From positions 186,001 to 250,000 of the forward strand of contig NZ_JACHEM010000001.1 of NCBI RefSeq assembly GCF_014207445.1: a stretch of 64,000 nucleotides of DNA, read 5' to 3'. Positions 9,303-18,782 of the stretch are shown here, in pieces; positions within the stretch are counted from its first letter, which is position 1, and each line of letters begins with the position of its first letter. The translations under genes and the position numbers were made by a program. The notes under the pieces are model-generated. The model searched no databases and had not been told where the DNA came from. It saw only the letters and a program-made list of their open reading frames with translations. This DNA is from Streptomyces candidus. Lineage in GTDB: Bacteria; Actinomycetota; Actinomycetes; Streptomycetales; Streptomycetaceae.

Positions 9303-10037
9303 CTACCCGTCCAACCAGACATAGCCGGCGAGCCGTCCCGTGGTGCGGTCCCGCCGGTAGGAGAAGTGGTCGCGCGACTCGCGCGTGCACACCGGCGACT
9401 GCGACCGCCCGCGCACCCCGAGCGCCGCGAGCTGGGCGTGCACTCCGGCGCTCACGTCGACCGCCGGGGTGCCCCAGCTGGTCTGGGCGAAGGACGCCGG
9501 TTCGATCGCGGCGGCGTCGGCGCGCATCCGCTCGGGCACTTCGTAGCAGCGCCCGCACACGGCGGGGCCGGTCCAGGCGGTGGTACGAGAGGGCTCGGCG
9601 CCCAGCGACACCATCGCCTTCACCGCCTCGGGCACCACCCCGGCGAGCATCCCGGGCCGTCCCGCGTGCGCGGCGGCGACGACTCCGGCGACCGGGTCGG
9701 CCAGGAGCACGGGGGTGCAGTCCGCGGTGAGCACGGCCAGAGCGAGTCCCCTGCGGGCGGTGACGACCGCGTCGACGGCCGGAACAACGGCCCCCGCGGG
9801 CCACGGCCCGTCGACCACGGCCACGTCCCGCCCGTGCACCTGGTTCATCCAGACCACCTGCGCCGGGTCGAGCCCCAGGGACCCCGCGGCCAGGCGGCGG
9901 TTCTCGCGTACGGCGCCGGGGTCGTCGCCGACCGCGCCGCCGAGATTGAGCTGCTCGTACGGAACGGCGCTCACCCCGCCCCACCTGTCGGTGAAGGCGA
10001 AGTGCGCGCCGTTCTCGTCGTCGTAACGCTCTATCAC
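9303..10037 (-). CDS. pgeF: PgeF/YlmD-type multicopper-like protein (peptidoglycan editing factor)
   Basis: A 244-residue protein of the YfiH/laccase-domain family. Signatures are FAFTDRWGGVS, WMNQVHGRDVAVVD (conserved His), LTADCTPVLLADP (Cys), AAAHAGRPGMLAGVV (His) and GPAVCGRCYEVP. In E. coli the homologue removes misincorporated L-Ser from UDP-MurNAc; others show purine nucleoside phosphorylase or laccase-like activity. The start is GTG at 10037, 15 bases after the ftsZ stop, with no strong Shine-Dalgarno. Its place directly after ftsZ fits a quality-control role in cell-wall precursor synthesis, but that is inferred for this organism. Confidence 0.92.
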   Translation of the reverse strand: MIERYDDENGAHFAFTDRWGGVSAVPYEQLNLGGAVGDDPGAVRENRRLAAGSLGLDPAQVVWMNQVHGRDVAVVDGPWPAGAVVPAVDAVVTARRGLALAVLTADCTPVLLADPVAGVVAAAHAGRPGMLAGVVPEAVKAMVSLGAEPSRTTAWTGPAVCGRCYEVPERMRADAAAIEPASFAQTSWGTPAVDVSAGVHAQLAALGVRGRSQSPVCTRESRDHFSYRRDRTTGRLAGYVWLDG

Positions 10038-10051
10038 TTAGAGGCGTCCGG

Positions 10052-11272
10052 TCACTTCAGGAAGTCCGGTACGTCCAGCTCCTCGGCCGCGCTGTCCGCG
10101 TACGAAGGGCGGGCCGGCGGGACGTGCGGCGAAGAAGCGGGCGGCGCGGTGACCTCGTTGACCGGTGCGGGCTGCTCGGCCGGGGCCGGGGCCTCCTCGC
10201 GGATCGGCACGGAGCCGATGCCGGTCGGCCGCGACGGCGGCTCCGGTGCCGGGCGCGAGACGGGGGCGCTCTCCTCGCGCTTGCCCGCCCCCGCTCCCAG
10301 TACGTTCTCGCGCCGGGCCGGCGGCTGTCCGCCGTCGAATCCGGCGGCGATGACGGTGACCCGCACCTCGTCGCCCAGGGCGTCGTCGATGACGGCGCCG
10401 AAGATGATGTTGGCCTCGGGGTGCGCCGCCTCGCTGACCAGCTGGGCTGCCTCGTTGATCTCGAAGAGACCGAGGTCGGAGCCGCCGGAGATGGAGAGCA
10501 GGACGCCGCGGGCGCCGTCGATGGAGGCTTCGAGGAGCGGCGAGGAGATCGCCATTTCCGCCGCCGCCACCGCACGGTCGTCGCCGCGCGCCGAACCGAT
10601 GCCCATGAGCGCCGAACCGGCCTCGGACATGACCGACTTGACGTCGGCGAAGTCGAGGTTGATCAGGCCCGGGGTGGTGATCAGGTCGGTGATGCCCTGG
10701 ACGCCCGAGAGCAGGACCTGGTCGGCCGACTTGAACGCGTCGAGCACGCTGACCTGACGGTCGCTGATCGACAGGAGCCGGTCGTTGGGGATGACGATGA
10801 GGGTGTCGACCTCTTCGCGGAGCTGGGCGATGCCGTCCTCCGCCTGGTTCGCGCGCCGCCGGCCCTCGAAGGTGAACGGGCGGGTGACCACGCCGATCGT
10901 CAGGGCGCCCAGCGAGCGGGCGATGTTGGCGACGACGGGGGCGCCACCGGTTCCGGTGCCACCGCCTTCGCCTGCCGTCACGAAGACCATGTCGGCCCCC
11001 TTGAGGACCTCCTCGATCTCCTCGCGGTGGTCCTCGGCCGCCTTGCGGCCGACGTCGGGGTTGGCGCCTGCGCCAAGTCCTCGGGTGAGTTCGCGGCCGA
11101 CGTCCAGCTTGACGTCGGCGTCGCTCATCAACAGCGCTTGCGCGTCGGTGTTGATGGCGATGAACTCGACGCCCTTCAGACCGACCTCGATCATCCGGTT
11201 GATGGCATTGACACCACCGCCGCCGACACCGATGACCTTGATGACTGCGAGGTAGTTCTGCGGTGCTGCCAC
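10052..11272 (-). CDS. ftsZ: Cell division GTPase FtsZ
   Basis: A tubulin-like GTPase that forms the Z ring. In Streptomyces it is needed for vegetative cross-walls and for the ladders of sporulation septa, but not for viability. The GTP signature [12 protein letters not shown] is near residue 105. The N-terminus [20 protein letters not shown] and the T7 loop region ([13 protein letters not shown]) are intact. The C-terminal peptide ends ELDVPDFLK, the SepF/FtsW-binding tail, after a Pro-rich linker. I chose GTG 11272 (GAGAGG upstream) over the in-frame ATG at 11308 because the conserved protein begins there. This gives 406 residues. A 275-base control region lies upstream. Confidence 0.97.
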   Translation of the reverse strand: MAAPQNYLAVIKVIGVGGGGVNAINRMIEVGLKGVEFIAINTDAQALLMSDADVKLDVGRELTRGLGAGANPDVGRKAAEDHREEIEEVLKGADMVFVTAGEGGGTGTGGAPVVANIARSLGALTIGVVTRPFTFEGRRRANQAEDGIAQLREEVDTLIVIPNDRLLSISDRQVSVLDAFKSADQVLLSGVQGITDLITTPGLINLDFADVKSVMSEAGSALMGIGSARGDDRAVAAAEMAISSPLLEASIDGARGVLLSISGGSDLGLFEINEAAQLVSEAAHPEANIIFGAVIDDALGDEVRVTVIAAGFDGGQPPARRENVLGAGAGKREESAPVSRPAPEPPSRPTGIGSVPIREEAPAPAEQPAPVNEVTAPPASSPHVPPARPSYADSAAEELDVPDFLK

Positions 11273-11547
11273 GTCGAAGGCCTCTCGCCTCGATTTACGT
11301 GCCGCCACGGAGTTTGCAGCGCCGCGACGACTGATGCCGATTTGGGACGGTCCGAACGCCGACCCGAACCCTAACGCTGAAGTTTAGGGTTACCAGTGTG
11401 TCTGTTCCTTGGACTCTTCCGAACAGGACACTAAGTCGACAAGTGGTGCGCGTTCAACGAACACGCCGAACCTCCCGTTTTTCTTTTCACCCTATGTGAT
11501 CACCCATATCCCTGACCAACCAGGGGCCTGACCGGCCCAAAGACCCG
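11273..11547 (-). promoter_or_regulatory. ftsQ-ftsZ intergenic control region with nested inverted repeats
   Basis: This gap is less GC-rich than its surroundings. AACCCTAA (11367-11374) and TTAGGGTT (11384-11391) form a perfect 8-bp inverted repeat around 9 bases. GTGTCTGTTC (11398-11407) and GAACAGGACAC (11421-11431) form a second, near-perfect one; its outer ends are inverted copies of GACAC, the motif reported for WhiA. GTTC-aac-GAAC lies at 11452-11462. In S. coelicolor the corresponding region has several ftsZ promoters, one of them sporulation-induced and dependent on whi genes. Which bases act as promoters here cannot be told by eye. Confidence 0.6.
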
Positions 11548-12351
11548 TCAACTCCCGGACGCGGCAGGGGCGGTGGGGGCACTTACGTCGAAGTGTCCCG
11601 CTCCGGGCACTGCTTTCATGAGAGCGAGCAGCGCACGGGACTTCGCCGCACCGTCCTCGCCGCTGCCCCAGAAGGCGCTGCGGCCGGAGCCGAGTTCCAG
11701 TGTGATCGAGTCGTACGAAGTCACCTTCACCGCCGTCAGGTTACGGGCCACGGCGGCCGGGAGTTCACCGGTGACGCGCACCGCTTCGTCCAGCAGACGC
11801 TGCTCGCCGAACCGGCGCAGGCTCGGGGAGCGCTGGGCCGCCAATTTCAGGAGGGGTACCCCGTCCGGAGCTTTCGTCACAGTGGCGAACCGCACACCGT
11901 TGCGGTCCACTTCGGTGAACTTCCCGCCCTTTTCGACGAGGAGCACCGGCTTTCGCTCCGTCACTTTCAGTCCGATTCCGTGCGGCCAGGCCCGGACCAC
12001 ATCGATCGTGTCGATGCGCGGCAGCTCGGCGCGCAGACGGCCCTCCACGGCACCGGCGTCGACCGAGATCATGGGCACACCGGTCGGCACGGCGGCGGTC
12101 CGGAGCACCTCGTCGGGTGACAGGACCCGGGTGCCGCTGGTCGTCACCCGCTCCACGCGCAGCCACTGGGAGCCGTAGAGCACCCAGACCCCGCCGCCGG
12201 CGAGCAGCACGGCGACCGCGAGGAGGAGGACGACCGGGCGGCTCACCGGAAGCCGAAACCGCCCCCCCGGGCGCCCCGTTCGGGGCGGGCGGGGGGTGGC
12301 CGGACCCGGTTGCTGTCGTGCGCCGCGTTCGCGGGTCGTCGGTCCGGCCAC
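11548..12351 (-). CDS. ftsQ: Cell division protein FtsQ (DivIB)
   Basis: A bitopic membrane protein of the divisome that links FtsL/FtsB-type proteins to FtsW-FtsI. The N-terminal 40 residues are basic and Pro/Arg-rich. One membrane segment follows (PVVLLLAVAVLLAGGGVWVL). The POTRA domain starts at LRVERVTTSGTRVLSPDEVL, with the FtsQ-type body PRIDTIDVVRAWPHGIGLKV after it. The start is GTG 12351 with AGGAGG upstream. At 267 residues it is typical. It is followed by the long ftsZ control region and preceded by murG. Confidence 0.93.
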   Translation of the reverse strand: MAGPTTRERGARQQPGPATPRPPRTGRPGGRFRLPVSRPVVLLLAVAVLLAGGGVWVLYGSQWLRVERVTTSGTRVLSPDEVLRTAAVPTGVPMISVDAGAVEGRLRAELPRIDTIDVVRAWPHGIGLKVTERKPVLLVEKGGKFTEVDRNGVRFATVTKAPDGVPLLKLAAQRSPSLRRFGEQRLLDEAVRVTGELPAAVARNLTAVKVTSYDSITLELGSGRSAFWGSGEDGAAKSRALLALMKAVPGAGHFDVSAPTAPAASGS

Positions 12352-12381
12352 GTGGGTGCCGCCTCCTGCGTCGGGGGCCGG

Positions 12382-13476
12382 TCAGCCGGCCCGGTGTGCT
12401 GCGATCGCCTGGTAGACCATGCCGACGAGCAGCTCGTCGGCGTCCCGGCGGCCGAACTCCGAGGCCGCGCGCGACATCTCGTACAGCCGGTGCGGGTCGG
12501 AGAGCACCGGCAGGACGTTGCCCTGCACCCACTCGGGGGTGAGCAGTGCGTCGTCCACCAGCAGTCCGCCGCCCGCGTTGACCAGCGGCTGCGCGTTCAG
12601 CCGCTGTTCGCCGTTGCCGATGGGCAGCGGGACGTAGGCGGCCGGCAGCCCGACGGCGGAGAGTTCGGCCACCGTCATGGCGCCCGCGCGGCAGAGCATC
12701 ATGTCGGCCGCGGCGTACGCCAGGTCCATCCGGTCCACGTACGGTACCGGGATGTAGGGCGGCATACCGGGCATGTTGTCCACGCGCGGCAGTTCGTTCT
12801 TCGGCCCGACCGCGTGCAGGATCTGGATTCCGGCGCGCTGGAGGTACGGGGCGGCCTGCTGGACGACCTCGTTGAGGCGCCGGGCGCCCTGCGAGCCGCC
12901 GGAGACCAGCAGCGTCGGCAGGTTCGGGTCGAGCCCGAACGCCGCGCGCGCCTCGGGGCGCACGGCGGCCCGGTCGAGAGTGGCGATGGAGCGGCGCAGC
13001 GGGATGCCCACGTAGCGGGCGCCGCGCAGCTTGCTGTCGGGGGTGGAGACGGCGACGGCCGCCGCGTACCGGGAACCGATCTTGTTGGCGAGGCCGGGGC
13101 GGGCGTTGGCCTCGTGGACGATGATCGGCACCCCGAGGCGCTTGGCCGCGAGGTAGCCGGGCAGGGCCACGTAGCCGCCGAAGCCGACGACGCAGTCGGC
13201 CTTGGTGCGCTCCAGGATCTGCTCGGCGGCCTTGATGGTGCCGCGCAGCCGCCCGGGAACGGTGATCAGTTCAGGGGTGGGCTTGCGGGGCAGCGGCACG
13301 GCCGGGATGAGGCCGAGTTCGTAGCCGCGCTCGGGGACCAGCCTGGTCTCCAGGCCGCGCTCCGTGCCGAGGGCCGTGATGCCCACAGTGGGGTCCTGCC
13401 TGCGCAGGGCGTCCGCGAGGGCGAGCGCGGGCTCGATGTGGCCGGCGGTCCCCCCGCCGGCGAGTACGACATGCAC
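12382..13476 (-). CDS. murG: UDP-GlcNAc transferase MurG (lipid II synthase)
   Basis: MurG adds GlcNAc to lipid I on the inner face of the membrane, giving lipid II. This is a GT-B fold enzyme of 364 aa. The N-terminal glycine-rich loop is [16 protein letters not shown]. The UDP-sugar region is [15 protein letters not shown] near residue 190. [20 protein letters not shown] holds the conserved donor-binding Glu. The start is GTG 13476, six bases after the ftsW stop. It sits between ftsW and ftsQ in the conserved actinobacterial order. Confidence 0.96.
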   Translation of the reverse strand: MHVVLAGGGTAGHIEPALALADALRRQDPTVGITALGTERGLETRLVPERGYELGLIPAVPLPRKPTPELITVPGRLRGTIKAAEQILERTKADCVVGFGGYVALPGYLAAKRLGVPIIVHEANARPGLANKIGSRYAAAVAVSTPDSKLRGARYVGIPLRRSIATLDRAAVRPEARAAFGLDPNLPTLLVSGGSQGARRLNEVVQQAAPYLQRAGIQILHAVGPKNELPRVDNMPGMPPYIPVPYVDRMDLAYAAADMMLCRAGAMTVAELSAVGLPAAYVPLPIGNGEQRLNAQPLVNAGGGLLVDDALLTPEWVQGNVLPVLSDPHRLYEMSRAASEFGRRDADELLVGMVYQAIAAHRAG

Positions 13477-13482
13477 CGAAAT

Positions 13483-14796
13483 TCACCGCTCTCCGGACGG
13501 ACGCTTGGTAACGCGCCGTCTCATCGTCTTCCATCTCGTCCCGGGCCGCCTCATGGCCAGTGCGCCCCGCGCCGCCGGGTCCTGACGCGCGAAGGCGATC
13601 AGCAACCCTACGGCGAACATGGTCGGAAGCAGGGCGGAGCCCCCGTACGAGAACAGCGGGAGCGGGACCCCGGCGATCGGCAACAGGCCGAGCACCGCAC
13701 CGATGTTGACCACGGCCTGCGCCATGATCCAGGTGGTCACGCCTCCCGCGGCGTACCTCACGAAGGGGTCCTCCGTGCGTCCGGCCACGCGGATACCCGC
13801 ATAGCCTAGGGCCGCGAACAGGGCGAGTACCGACAGCGTCCCCGCCAGACCCAGTTCCTCGCCGGTGATGGCGAAGATGAAGTCGTTGTGGGGCTCGGGG
13901 AGTTGACCCCATTTTTCCACACTCGCACCCAGTCCGGATCCGAACCAGCCGCCGGATGCGAGGGCGTAGATTCCGTGCACGGCCTGCTGGCAGCGGTCGC
14001 CGATCATCTCGCTCTGCAGGACGCATTCGAGCCGGGACATCCGGTTGGGGCTGGAGGTGACCAGCAGGAAGCCGAGGGTGGCGGACACGGCGAGCACCCC
14101 CACGAACAGCCGGGTGGGCGCGCCCGCCAGCCACAGCAGGCCGAACAGGACGGCGGTGAGGATCACCGCGGTGCCCATGTCGCCGCCGAGCATGATCAGC
14201 CCCAGCAGCATGAACGCGACCGGGACCAGCGGCACCAGCATGTGCTTCCACTGGGCGAGGAGGTTCTTGTCCTGTTTGCGGGCGAGCAGGTCGGCGCCCC
14301 ACAGGATCAGCGCCAGCTTGCCGAACTCGCTGGGCTGGAGCTGGAAGGGGCCGCCGACGGAGATCCAGTTCTGGTTGCCGTTGACCGCGTGTCCTATCCC
14401 GGGGACCTGCACGAGCGCCATCAGGAAGACCGTGCCCGCCAGCAGCGGGTAGGACAGCGCGCGGTGCAGCTTGAGCGGCATGCGGGAGGCGATCAGCAGC
14501 AGGACGCCGCCGATGCAGGCGGCCAGGAGCTGCTTGCGGAAGAAGTACGAGCCGGGCAGGTCGAAGCGCAGTGCCTGGATCATCGACGCGGAGTAGACCA
14601 TCACCAGGCCGAGGCCGGTGATCAGCAGCGAGCTGCCCAGGATGACGTAGTACGCCGTCAGGGGCCGGTCCCAGGCCCTGTGGAGCTGCTCGTACAGCCT
14701 CCGGGGGCCGCTGGGGCCGCGGAGGCGGCCGGGGCCCGTCCCGCCGCGCGGGGCGGCGGGACGGCTGCCTGACGTTCTTCTGGCCGTGACCGGCAT
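13483..14796 (-). CDS. ftsW: FtsW, SEDS-family peptidoglycan glycosyltransferase of the divisome
   Basis: A polytopic SEDS protein with about ten membrane segments, beginning at AYYVILGSSLLITGLGLVMV. It polymerises lipid II together with its class B PBP partner FtsI. Conserved blocks include NWISVGGPFQLQPSEFGKLA, EKWGQLPEPHNDFIFA and GVPLPLFSYGGSALL. I chose ATG 14796 (MPVTARRT) because GGAGGGG lies nine bases upstream; the open frame to 14817 would need a TTG start inside that site. This gives 437 residues. The Arg/Gly-rich N-terminus is cytoplasmic. In Streptomyces ftsW is dispensable for growth but needed for sporulation septa. Confidence 0.95.
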   Translation of the reverse strand: MPVTARRTSGSRPAAPRGGTGPGRLRGPSGPRRLYEQLHRAWDRPLTAYYVILGSSLLITGLGLVMVYSASMIQALRFDLPGSYFFRKQLLAACIGGVLLLIASRMPLKLHRALSYPLLAGTVFLMALVQVPGIGHAVNGNQNWISVGGPFQLQPSEFGKLALILWGADLLARKQDKNLLAQWKHMLVPLVPVAFMLLGLIMLGGDMGTAVILTAVLFGLLWLAGAPTRLFVGVLAVSATLGFLLVTSSPNRMSRLECVLQSEMIGDRCQQAVHGIYALASGGWFGSGLGASVEKWGQLPEPHNDFIFAITGEELGLAGTLSVLALFAALGYAGIRVAGRTEDPFVRYAAGGVTTWIMAQAVVNIGAVLGLLPIAGVPLPLFSYGGSALLPTMFAVGLLIAFARQDPAARGALAMRRPGTRWKTMRRRVTKRPSGER

Positions 14797-14859
14797 CTCG
14801 GTGGTCCCCTCCGACAACAGTTGCGCTGATGAGCCGGGGCCGGTCGCCGGCCGGGGTGT

Positions 14860-16293
14860 CTAGTGGCCGTCGTCCGCCCGGGTCGCGGCCAGTTCGCGCA
14901 CGGCGTCGGCGAAGGCCTCGCCGCGCTTGTTGTAGTTGGCGAACATGTCCATCGAGGCGCAGGCCGGGGCCATCAGCACCGTGTCCCCCGGGCCCGCGAG
15001 TGCGGCCGCCTCGCGGACGGCCGCCTCCAGTGCCCCAGTGTCGGTCCGGTCGAGGTCGACCACGGGCACCTCGGGCGCGTGTCGCGCCAGGGCTTCGCGG
15101 ATCAGGGCACGGTCCGCGCCGATCAGGACGACGCCGCGCAGGCGCGGTGCCGACCTGGCGACGAGGTCGTCGAAGGTGGCGCCCTTGGCGAGCCCGCCGG
15201 CGATCCAGACGATGGACTCGTAGGCGGCCAGGGAGGCCTCGGCGGCGTGCGTGTTGGTGGCCTTGGAGTCGTCGACGTACGCGACGCCCGCCACGTCCGC
15301 GACGTGCTCGATGCGGTGCGCGTCCGGACGGAAGGCGCGCAGGCCCTCCCGTACGGCCGCGGGCTTCACGCCGTACGCACGGGCCAGCGCGGCGGCCGCG
15401 AGGGCATTGGCGATGTTGTGCGGGGCGGGCGGCTGGACGTCCGCGACCTCGGCGAGCTCCTGGGCGTTCTTCTGCCGGTTGGCGACGAAGGCGCGGTCGA
15501 CGAGGATGCCGTCGACGACGCCGAGCTGGGAGGGGCCGGGGGTGTTCAGGGTGAAGCCGATGGCGCGGCAGCCCTCTTCGACGTCGGCCTCACGGACCAG
15601 GTGCTCGGTGGCGGGGTCCGCGGTGTTGTAGACGCAGGCCACCTGGTTGCCCTCGTAGACGCGGCCCTTGTCGGCGGCGTAGGCGTCCATGGAGCCGTGC
15701 CAGTCGAGGTGGTCGGGGGCCAGGTTGAGGACGGCGGCGGAGTGGGCGCGCAGGGACGGTGCCCAGTGCAGCTGGTAGCTGGAGAGCTCGACGGCGAGGA
15801 CGTCGTACTTCGCGCCGTCGAGGACCACGTCGACGATCGGGGTGCCGATGTTGCCGACGGCGGCGGTACGCAGGCCTGCCGCCGTCAGGATCGACGCGAG
15901 CATCTGCGTGGTCGTCGTCTTGCCGTTGGTGCCGGTGATCGCCAGCCACGGGGGGGCGTCGGGGCCGCGCAGCCGCCAGGCGATCTCCACGTCGCCGACG
16001 ACGTCGACGCCGGCCTTGGCCGCGTACGCGAAGAGCGGGCTGGAGGGCGGCCAGCCGGGCGAGGTGACGACCAGTTCGGTTGCCCCGGGGAGGGACTCCG
16101 CGTCGTTGAGCCGTACGGCGATGCCTTCGCTTTCGAGTTCCGCTGCGCGGGCCCGGTGCGTGGCGCTGTCGCCGCCGTCGACGACGGTGATGCGGGCGCC
16201 GAGGCCGGCCAGGGCGCGGGCGGCGCTGATGCCGCTCACGCCGAGACCGGCGACGGTGATGTGCTTGCCGTTCCAGGATGCCTGGGTGGTCAC
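14860..16293 (-). CDS. murD: UDP-MurNAc-L-Ala:D-Glu ligase MurD
   Basis: MurD adds D-Glu to UDP-MurNAc-L-Ala, the second Mur ligase step in the cytoplasm. The N-terminal Rossmann-like domain opens with ITVAGLGVSGISAARAL. The ATP loop is AITGTNGKTTTTQML. The C-terminal domain has YVDDSKATNTHAAEA and VLMAPACASMDMF. I chose GTG 16293 because it overlaps the mraY stop as GTGA; the in-frame ATG at 16308 is an alternative adding five residues. About 477 aa, normal length. It precedes ftsW by about 60 bases. Confidence 0.94.
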   Translation of the reverse strand: MTTQASWNGKHITVAGLGVSGISAARALAGLGARITVVDGGDSATHRARAAELESEGIAVRLNDAESLPGATELVVTSPGWPPSSPLFAYAAKAGVDVVGDVEIAWRLRGPDAPPWLAITGTNGKTTTTQMLASILTAAGLRTAAVGNIGTPIVDVVLDGAKYDVLAVELSSYQLHWAPSLRAHSAAVLNLAPDHLDWHGSMDAYAADKGRVYEGNQVACVYNTADPATEHLVREADVEEGCRAIGFTLNTPGPSQLGVVDGILVDRAFVANRQKNAQELAEVADVQPPAPHNIANALAAAALARAYGVKPAAVREGLRAFRPDAHRIEHVADVAGVAYVDDSKATNTHAAEASLAAYESIVWIAGGLAKGATFDDLVARSAPRLRGVVLIGADRALIREALARHAPEVPVVDLDRTDTGALEAAVREAAALAGPGDTVLMAPACASMDMFANYNKRGEAFADAVRELAATRADDGH

Positions 16294-17360
16294 TTGCCGG
16301 CTGCCCATCCTGCGTAGAAGAGACCGAGACCGACGATCACGCACATGCCCTGGATGATCCAGAAGCGGACCACGACAAGGACTTCGGACCACCCCTTGAG
16401 CTCGAAGTGGTGCTGGAGCGGGGCCATCCGGAAGACCCGCTTGCGGGTCATCTTGAACGAGCCGACCTGGATGACCACCGACATGGTGATGAGGACGAAG
16501 AGCCCGCCGAGGATGGCCAGGAGCAGTTCCGTACGGGAGCAGATCGCCAGTCCGGCGAGCGCGCCGCCCAGGGCGAGCGAGCCGGTGTCGCCCATGAAGA
16601 TCTTGGCGGGCGAGGTGTTCCACCACAGGAAGCCGAAGCAGGAACCCATCAGGGCCGAGGCGACGACCGCGAGGTCGAGCGGGTCGCGCACCTCGAAGCA
16701 GGCGTTCGGGTTGGTGAGGCTGGTGGCGTTGGCACACGCCTCCTGGAACTGCCACAGGCCGATGAAGGTGTACGCGCCGAAGACCATCACGGAGGCGCCG
16801 GTGGCGAGACCGTCGAGGCCGTCGGTGAGGTTCACGCCGTTCGACATCGCGAGGATCATGAACAGCGCCCACACCACGAACAGCACCGGTGTGATCGACC
16901 AGCCGAAGTCCGTGACGAAGGACAGCCGGTCGGAGGCGGGGGTCTGGCCGCGGCTGTCGGCGAAGTTGAGCGACAGCACCGCGAAGGCGATGCCGACGAT
17001 CAGCTGGCCGAGCATCTTCGCCTTGGCCCGCAGGCCCAGCGAACGCTGCTTGACGATCTTGATGTAGTCGTCGAGGAAGCCGACCAGGCCCATGCCCGCC
17101 ATCAGGAACAGCACCAGCACGCCGGACAGCGTCGGCTGACTGGACGTCAGCACCTTCGTCAGGGCGTAGGCGATGAGCGTGGCCATGATGAAGGCGATGC
17201 CACCCATGGTGGGCGTGCCCCGCTTGCCGTGGTGGCCGCGCGGGCCGTCGTCACGGATGAACTGGCCGTAGCCCTTGCGGGCGAGCAGCTTGATCAGCAG
17301 CGGGGTGCCGATGAGCGTCAGGAAGAGGCCGATGGCCCCTGCGAAGAGGATCTGGCTCAT
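16290..17360 (-). CDS. mraY: Phospho-MurNAc-pentapeptide transferase MraY
   Basis: This ten-segment membrane enzyme transfers phospho-MurNAc-pentapeptide to undecaprenyl phosphate, forming lipid I. Motifs are GPRGHHGKRGTPTMGGIAF near residue 40, NLTDGLDGLATG (catalytic Asp) and MGDTGSLALGGALAG. The C-terminal MAPLQHHFELKGWSE is characteristic of MraY. At 356 aa it is typical. The ATG at 17360 overlaps the murF stop (ATGA), and its own stop overlaps the murD GTG, so murF-mraY-murD are translationally coupled. Confidence 0.97.
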   Translation of the reverse strand: MSQILFAGAIGLFLTLIGTPLLIKLLARKGYGQFIRDDGPRGHHGKRGTPTMGGIAFIMATLIAYALTKVLTSSQPTLSGVLVLFLMAGMGLVGFLDDYIKIVKQRSLGLRAKAKMLGQLIVGIAFAVLSLNFADSRGQTPASDRLSFVTDFGWSITPVLFVVWALFMILAMSNGVNLTDGLDGLATGASVMVFGAYTFIGLWQFQEACANATSLTNPNACFEVRDPLDLAVVASALMGSCFGFLWWNTSPAKIFMGDTGSLALGGALAGLAICSRTELLLAILGGLFVLITMSVVIQVGSFKMTRKRVFRMAPLQHHFELKGWSEVLVVVRFWIIQGMCVIVGLGLFYAGWAAGK

Positions 17361-18778
17361 GCGCCGGCGACCTCACCCTCGGTGGCGGGTTCGAGCAGTG
17401 CCTGGGCGACCGCTTCGAGGCCGACCGACCTGGATGCCTTCACCAGCACGACGTCCCCCGGGCGCAGTTCCTCGCGCAACAGGTCGATCGCCGCCTGCGT
17501 GTCGGACACGTGCACCGACTCCTCACCCCACGAACCCTCGTTATAGGCGCCCAGTTGCAGCCAGGACGCTTCCCGGCCCCCGACTGCCACCAGCTTGCTG
17601 ACGTTGAGCCGGACGGCGAGCCGTCCGACCGCGTCGTGCTCGACGAGCGAGGCGTCTCCCAGCTCGGCCATGTGACCGAGCACCGCCCACGTCCGTCCCC
17701 CCCTTGCCCGTGAGGCCTCGCCCATTGCCGCGAGCGCGCGCAGGGCGGCTCGCATGGATTCGGGGTTCGCGTTGTAGGCGTCGTTGACAACCGTCACGCC
17801 GTCAGGACGCTCGGTGACCTCCATGCGCCAGCGGGAGAGGGTGCCCGCCTCGGAGAGCGCCACGGCGATCTCGTCTGCGGACATGCCCAGCTCATGGGCG
17901 ACGGCGGCCGCGGCGAGCGCGTTCGACACGTGGTGCTCACCGTACAGCCGCATGGTCACGTCACTGCACCCGGAGGGTGTGCAGAGCGTGAAGGCCGGCT
18001 GTCCCAGTTCCGTCAGGCGTACGTTCTCGGCCCGTACGTCCGCGGACTCGGCCTCGCCGAAGTACAGCACCCGTGCCTTGGTGCGCGAGGCCATCTCCCG
18101 TACGAGGCCGTCGTCCGCGTTGAGGACGGCGACGCCGTCCTCGGGGAGCGACTCCACCATCTCGCCCTTGGCGACGGCGATGTTCTCGCGGCTGCCGAAC
18201 TCGCCGACGTGCGCGGTCCCGACGTTGAGGACGAGGCCGATGCGCGGCGGGACGAGCTCCGTCAGGTGGCGGATGTGGCCGATGCCCCGGGCGCCCATCT
18301 CCAGGACCAGGTGCCGGGTGTCCCCGACGGTCCGCAGGGCGGTGAGCGGGAGGCCGATCTCGTTGTTGAGGCTGCCCTCCGTGTAGACCGTGGGGGCCTT
18401 GCGCTCCAGGAGCTGGGCGATCAGGTCCTTGGTGCTGGTCTTGCCCGCGGAGCCGGTGAGGGCGACCACGTCGGCGCCCAGGCGGGCGACGACGCTGCGC
18501 GCGAGTGCGCCGAGCGCCTCGGTCACGTCGGGGACGACGATCGCGGGTACGCCGACGGGACGGGTGGCCAGTACGGCCACGGCGCCCGCGTCGACCGCGC
18601 GCTGGGCGAAGTCGTGGCCGTCGGCGCGTTCACCCGCGTACGCGGCGAAGAGGCTGCCGGGACGGACCTGCCGGGAGTCGATGACGACAGGACCGGTGAC
18701 AGTGAGGCTCGTGTCCGGTATGTCGTGCGGTTGTCCGCTGACGAGGTCGGCGATCTCGGCGAGGGAGAGGGCGATCAC
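17357..18778 (-). CDS. murF: UDP-MurNAc-tripeptide:D-Ala-D-Ala ligase MurF
   Basis: MurF attaches D-Ala-D-Ala to the UDP-MurNAc tripeptide. Domains in order: N-terminal MurF/HprK-like domain (VTGPVVIDSRQVRPGSLFAA), central ATPase domain with VVALTGSAGKTSTKDLIAQL and EMGARGIGHIRHL, and a C-terminal domain with VVNDAYNANPESM. Length is 473 aa. The start at 18778 is only 4 bases after the murE stop. The N-terminal FAAYAGERADGHDF block is shared with murE (YAALPGARLHGADF), as expected of sister ligases. Confidence 0.96.
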   Translation of the reverse strand: MIALSLAEIADLVSGQPHDIPDTSLTVTGPVVIDSRQVRPGSLFAAYAGERADGHDFAQRAVDAGAVAVLATRPVGVPAIVVPDVTEALGALARSVVARLGADVVALTGSAGKTSTKDLIAQLLERKAPTVYTEGSLNNEIGLPLTALRTVGDTRHLVLEMGARGIGHIRHLTELVPPRIGLVLNVGTAHVGEFGSRENIAVAKGEMVESLPEDGVAVLNADDGLVREMASRTKARVLYFGEAESADVRAENVRLTELGQPAFTLCTPSGCSDVTMRLYGEHHVSNALAAAAVAHELGMSADEIAVALSEAGTLSRWRMEVTERPDGVTVVNDAYNANPESMRAALRALAAMGEASRARGGRTWAVLGHMAELGDASLVEHDAVGRLAVRLNVSKLVAVGGREASWLQLGAYNEGSWGEESVHVSDTQAAIDLLREELRPGDVVLVKASRSVGLEAVAQALLEPATEGEVAGA

Positions 18779-18782
18779 TGCT

